Shown: positions 60,739-64,000 of the stretch, in pieces | Layout of the letters: the number at the start of each line of letters is the position of its first letter | Position numbering within the stretch: the stretch's first letter is position 1 | Source of the DNA: Candidatus Gemmiger avistercoris | GTDB lineage: Bacteria; Bacillota; Clostridia; Oscillospirales; Ruminococcaceae | Direction of reading: 5' to 3' | Assembly (NCBI GenBank): GCA_019116705.1 | Contig: DXBF01000009.1 | Span: 20,463-84,462, forward strand | Length of the DNA stretch: 64,000 nucleotides | Made by a program: the position numbers and the translations under genes | The notes under the pieces: model-generated | Databases searched by the model: none | Seen by the model: only the letters and a program-made list of their open reading frames with translations | Told to the model about the DNA's origin: nothing

Positions 60739-61701
60739 ATGAAAAGTTTTATTGCGGGTCCCAACGAAAACGAAGTACGGCTGAGCCGTTTTGTAGAAAG
60801 CGTGACGCATCAGCTGCCGCGCAGCCTGATGTACAAGGCGTTCCGTAACAAGCGCATCAAAGTAAATGGGAAACGGGCTGCCCCTGACACGCGGCTCGCG
60901 ACCGGCGACCGGGTCGAGTTGTATATCAACGACGAATTCTTTTTACCCGACGCCGCGCAGCCAAAGCCCAAAACTCCGCGGCGGCAGCCGCCCGTTACTG
61001 TGATCTATGAAGACGGGAATTTTGCTGTGCTGTACAAGCCGCCCCACCTGCTTTGCCACAGCGACCGCACCGGGGATGCCAACCTGGTAGACGCGTTTGC
61101 CGCCTATCTGGAGAAAAAAGGCGAATACGATCCTCACGCCGAAAACCGCTTTGCGCCCGCGCTCTGCAACCGGCTGGACCGCGGGACCGAAGGGCTGGTC
61201 CTTGCCGCCAAGACCTATCCCGCCCTGCGGGATCTCAACCGCATCATCCAGGAAAACCTCATGAAAAAGGAGTACCTGACGATCACCGTCGGCGCGCCCC
61301 CGGCCGGGCGGCATATCGCCTGGCTGCAGCACAATGAAAAGAACAACAAAGTGCACATCCATGCGCGGCCCGGCGGCGACTGCAAACAGATCATCACCGA
61401 CGTTACGGTGCTCCGGCAGGAGGGGCCCTTTGCGCTGTGCCGGATCGGGCTGGTCACCGGGCGCACCCACCAGATCCGCGCCCATCTTTCCTATCTGGGG
61501 CACCCGGTTTTGGGCGACCTCAAATACGGCAACCGCAAAATGAACGCTTCTTCCGGGCTTTCCACCCAGGCCCTTTGCGCCCAGCGGCTCACCTTTGGCC
61601 GCATCCCGGAAGAAAACAGCCTGCATTACCTGTCCGGGCGGGTCATCAAGCTGGAGCAACCCGATATTCTGAAAACTTTTGACCGCCTGACGCACACCTG
61701 A
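60739..61701 (+). CDS. RluA family pseudouridine synthase (S4 domain)
   Basis: MKSFIAGPNENEVRLSRFVESVTHQLPRSLMYKAFRNKRIKVNGKRA...LCNRLDRGTEGLVLAAKT...GRTHQIRAHLSYLGHPVLGD; start trimmed to ATG 60739, SD GAGAGG. Confidence 0.93.
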   Translation: MKSFIAGPNENEVRLSRFVESVTHQLPRSLMYKAFRNKRIKVNGKRAAPDTRLATGDRVELYINDEFFLPDAAQPKPKTPRRQPPVTVIYEDGNFAVLYKPPHLLCHSDRTGDANLVDAFAAYLEKKGEYDPHAENRFAPALCNRLDRGTEGLVLAAKTYPALRDLNRIIQENLMKKEYLTITVGAPPAGRHIAWLQHNEKNNKVHIHARPGGDCKQIITDVTVLRQEGPFALCRIGLVTGRTHQIRAHLSYLGHPVLGDLKYGNRKMNASSGLSTQALCAQRLTFGRIPEENSLHYLSGRVIKLEQPDILKTFDRLTHT

Positions 61702-61723
61702 CCGGCCTGCCCGCGGGTCAAAC

Positions 61724-61760
61724 GCAAACGACCGCTGCATTATAAGCAGCGGTCGTTTGC
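61724..61760. terminator. Long bidirectional terminator hairpin between convergent genes
   Basis: Perfect 15-bp stem GCAAACGACCGCTGC/GCAGCGGTCGTTTGC with 7-nt loop. Confidence 0.8.
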
Positions 61761-61803
61761 ATATTTTGCCCTCTCCGCGGCCGGAAACGATCCGTCCCCG
61801 CGC

Positions 61804-62862
61804 TCAGGCGATCACGAAATGGTAGATGAGCGAGACTGCGATGATCAGTGCGCAGACGATCGCTGTGATCGGCGGCGCCCAATGAATGATACGCTCTGCC
61901 ATCACATCATCTTCGCTGGTCTCGTCATCGTCGGCATACCGGCCGCGCTTTCTGCCCGCGCGATCATCATCCTCGTCGTCATAGTCCAGTTCTTCGGTGT
62001 CAAACATCTGCGTGCTCTCGTCATCCTCGTCGTCCTCAAACAGACGTCCCTTGGGCGCATAGCGGCGCACACGCTCCATCTCCGCGTCCTCTTCTTCCTG
62101 CGGTGCATACCCGCGGGGATCATAGGTGGCGGTCGCGTCGGTTTCCTGGTCGATGGCGGCCTGCGCGGCAGCAGCCGTAGCCGCAGGATCGGACTGCGCG
62201 CGCTGCGGGGCGACATTATCCGCTACCGAGCGGATCTCCTGCTGCTGACGTTCCGCCGCACGGCGGGCTTCTTCCAGGATCTGCGTCAAAGTCGCCTTGA
62301 TCCCGGTGCGGTCGCCGCCGCACTCCGAACAGACCACACAATTTTCCTCATTGGGATGGAACGCTCCGCAGGAGCAGAACCAGCCGTACTGGGTATCCTG
62401 CGGTACACAGGTCAACAAGGAGTTGCCGGTACGCTGCTGCAGCGTTTTGGCAATGGACGCCGGAAGCACGCGCGGCGTCTGCAGGCGCACACGTTTATAG
62501 GCGCGAAGATCCACACCGTGGCCGTTCAGGAACGCACGGTCCTGCTCCACTTCCACGCTGGAGACCGGCGTGTCGCTGACATACACAGCGTCATCACTGC
62601 CAAAGAGATCCCCCGGCTGTGCTTCCAGCTGTTCATAGTAGAAGTCGTCCTCGCACAAGACCTGCCCCGCCGCATCTTTACACTTGAAATGGATGACCAA
62701 CCCGGTCAACGGCTCTGTCCCGACATTTTTAAAAGTCAGACAAACCGCAACTTCCCCGGTCACATCCCCTTTCAGCAACTCCACCCGGACAAACTGGACC
62801 GGGCTGCCTGCCGTGTAATAGTTGGCGCGGGACTGCGCCATCAGGGAAAAATTCTGATCCAT
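61804..62862 (-). CDS. Zinc-ribbon protein with acidic region and C-terminal transmembrane anchor
   Basis: No N-terminal signal; CSCGAFHPNEENCVVCSECGG zinc ribbon; acidic DDEDDES..DYDDEDDD segment; C-terminal TM PPITAIVCALIIAVSLIYHFVIA ends the protein. Confidence 0.8.
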   Translation of the reverse strand: MDQNFSLMAQSRANYYTAGSPVQFVRVELLKGDVTGEVAVCLTFKNVGTEPLTGLVIHFKCKDAAGQVLCEDDFYYEQLEAQPGDLFGSDDAVYVSDTPVSSVEVEQDRAFLNGHGVDLRAYKRVRLQTPRVLPASIAKTLQQRTGNSLLTCVPQDTQYGWFCSCGAFHPNEENCVVCSECGGDRTGIKATLTQILEEARRAAERQQQEIRSVADNVAPQRAQSDPAATAAAAQAAIDQETDATATYDPRGYAPQEEEDAEMERVRRYAPKGRLFEDDEDDESTQMFDTEELDYDDEDDDRAGRKRGRYADDDETSEDDVMAERIIHWAPPITAIVCALIIAVSLIYHFVIA

Positions 62863-62879
62863 GATCCAACACCTACTTT

Positions 62880-64000
62880 TTACTCTTGGGCCTCCGGCCG
62901 GTCTTGGTCCGGCCCGACAGCAGTCTCTGTTTTCGGTTCTTCCTCCTGCACAGGGGATTCGGACGGTGTCTGGACAGTATCCGCCCTGGCCGTCTCGCCC
63001 TTGCTCAGATCATAAGGCGGGAGCGTCCCGCCCTCCATCAACGTTCGGAATTCATCGCCGCTGATCTTTTCACGTTCTATCAGGACATTGGCCACCGCAT
63101 GCAGCTTATCCATATGTTCTGTCAGCAAACGGCGTGCCGTCTCGTATGCTTCATCCACAATATCGCGGATCTCGTTGTCGATCTCCGAGGCAATGGATTC
63201 AGAGTAGCCCTTCCCCTGCCCGAAATCGCGGCCCAGGAAGGTCTGTTCAGGGTCGCTGCCATAGACCACAGGGCCCATCCGCTCCGAGAAACCGTAGCGT
63301 GTCACCATGGCGCGGGCGGTATCCGTCGCGCGCTGCAGATCATTGGAAGCGCCGGTGGAAATATCGTCCAGCACCAGCTGCTCGGCCACACGGCCGCCCA
63401 GCAGCGAGACAATATTCTCGAACATGGCGGTCTTGGTCACGTAGCTGGGATCTTTTTCCGGCAGGTACATCGTGTAACCGCCGGCACCGCCGCGGGAAAT
63501 GATGCTGATCTGGTGGACGGGATCATGATGCTTGCTGAAATAACCCGTGATCGCATGGCCCGTCTCGTGGTAAGCCACCAGGCGGCGCTCATCATCCGTG
63601 ACCACGTGGCTCTTCTTCTCGGGGCCCATCATGACCTTGACGGAAGCCTCCTCGATCTCCGGCTCAGTGATCGCTTTCTTGCCGCGGCGCGCCGCCAGCA
63701 GTGCAGCTTCATTGACAAGGTTCTCCAAATCCGCGCCCGAGAACCCAGCCGTGGAACGGGCAATGGTCTTAAGGCTCACATCCGGCCCCAGCGGTTTGTT
63801 CTTGGTGTGGACTTTCAGGATCTCCTCGCGGCCCTTGACGTCCGGCAGGCCCACATACACCTGACGGTCGAAACGGCCCGGCCGCAGCAGGGCCTTATCC
63901 AGAATATCCGCACGGTTCGTCGCCGCCATGACGATCACACCGTCGTTGGCGTCAAAACCGTCCATCTCGACCAGCAGCTGGTTCAGCGTCTGCTCGCGCT
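62880..64000 (-). CDS. ftsH: ATP-dependent zinc metalloprotease FtsH (N-terminal part beyond the window)
   Basis: [54 protein letters not shown] (HExxH); runs off the right edge. Confidence 0.96.
   Translation of the reverse strand, partial: REQTLNQLLVEMDGFDANDGVIVMAATNRADILDKALLRPGRFDRQVYVGLPDVKGREEILKVHTKNKPLGPDVSLKTIARSTAGFSGADLENLVNEAALLAARRGKKAITEPEIEEASVKVMMGPEKKSHVVTDDERRLVAYHETGHAITGYFSKHHDPVHQISIISRGGAGGYTMYLPEKDPSYVTKTAMFENIVSLLGGRVAEQLVLDDISTGASNDLQRATDTARAMVTRYGFSERMGPVVYGSDPEQTFLGRDFGQGKGYSESIASEIDNEIRDIVDEAYETARRLLTEHMDKLHAVANVLIEREKISGDEFRTLMEGGTLPPYDLSKGETARADTVQTPSESPVQEEEPKTETAVGPDQDRPEAQE

Noticed and set aside
60943-61740. 265-aa minus-strand ORF
   Set aside because: Antisense to the + strand RluA-family gene and overlaps the terminator hairpin.

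Overview
This window looks like chromosomal core sequence from a GC-rich Firmicute. I infer an Oscillospirales/Ruminococcaceae-like gut Clostridium from gene order and protein style; this was not tested. I support 53 protein-coding genes, 52 of them on the minus strand, plus several promoters, intrinsic terminators and candidate leader or operator elements. I saw no rRNA, tRNA, CRISPR array, IS element, prophage or toxin-antitoxin locus. In order along the window: aminotransferase (partial) | clpX-clpP-tig | metallophosphoesterase | thrC-yraN-rnhB-ylqF-lepB-rplS | pfkA | dnaE-whiA-rapZ-murB-ROK kinase-PHP-hprK | a ~9.7 kb cell-surface polysaccharide operon (acyltransferase, two RgpF-like proteins, NAD-epimerase, two GT2s, HAD two-domain protein, DUF4422) | ABC-F, YjjG-like HAD | SGNH/Ig-like surface protein | TrpXYZ-type ABC importer | PTS EIIA, Cof HAD, rluD, lspA, ileS, divIVA, ylmH, sepF | orphan HlyD-like protein, miaA, mutL, mutS, RicA/YlbF-family, miaB | uvrA-uvrB | radC | rluA-family (the only + gene) | tail-anchored zinc-ribbon protein | ftsH (partial). 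No single obvious new defence or mobile system is present. The observations most worth following are: (1) a C-terminally tail-anchored zinc-ribbon protein encoded directly downstream of ftsH; (2) an orphan HlyD-like adaptor between the repair and division clusters; (3) a RicA/YlbF-family protein with a CX3CX2CX2CH tail next to miaB; (4) a perfect palindrome at the predicted uvrBA start site; (5) the polysaccharide operon, with a degenerate RgpF paralog, a COG5610-like HAD protein and a heptameric tandem repeat at a gene junction; (6) a large complex hairpin RNA upstream of the SGNH gene. The very long + strand ORFs in the track are antisense shadows of minus-strand genes.
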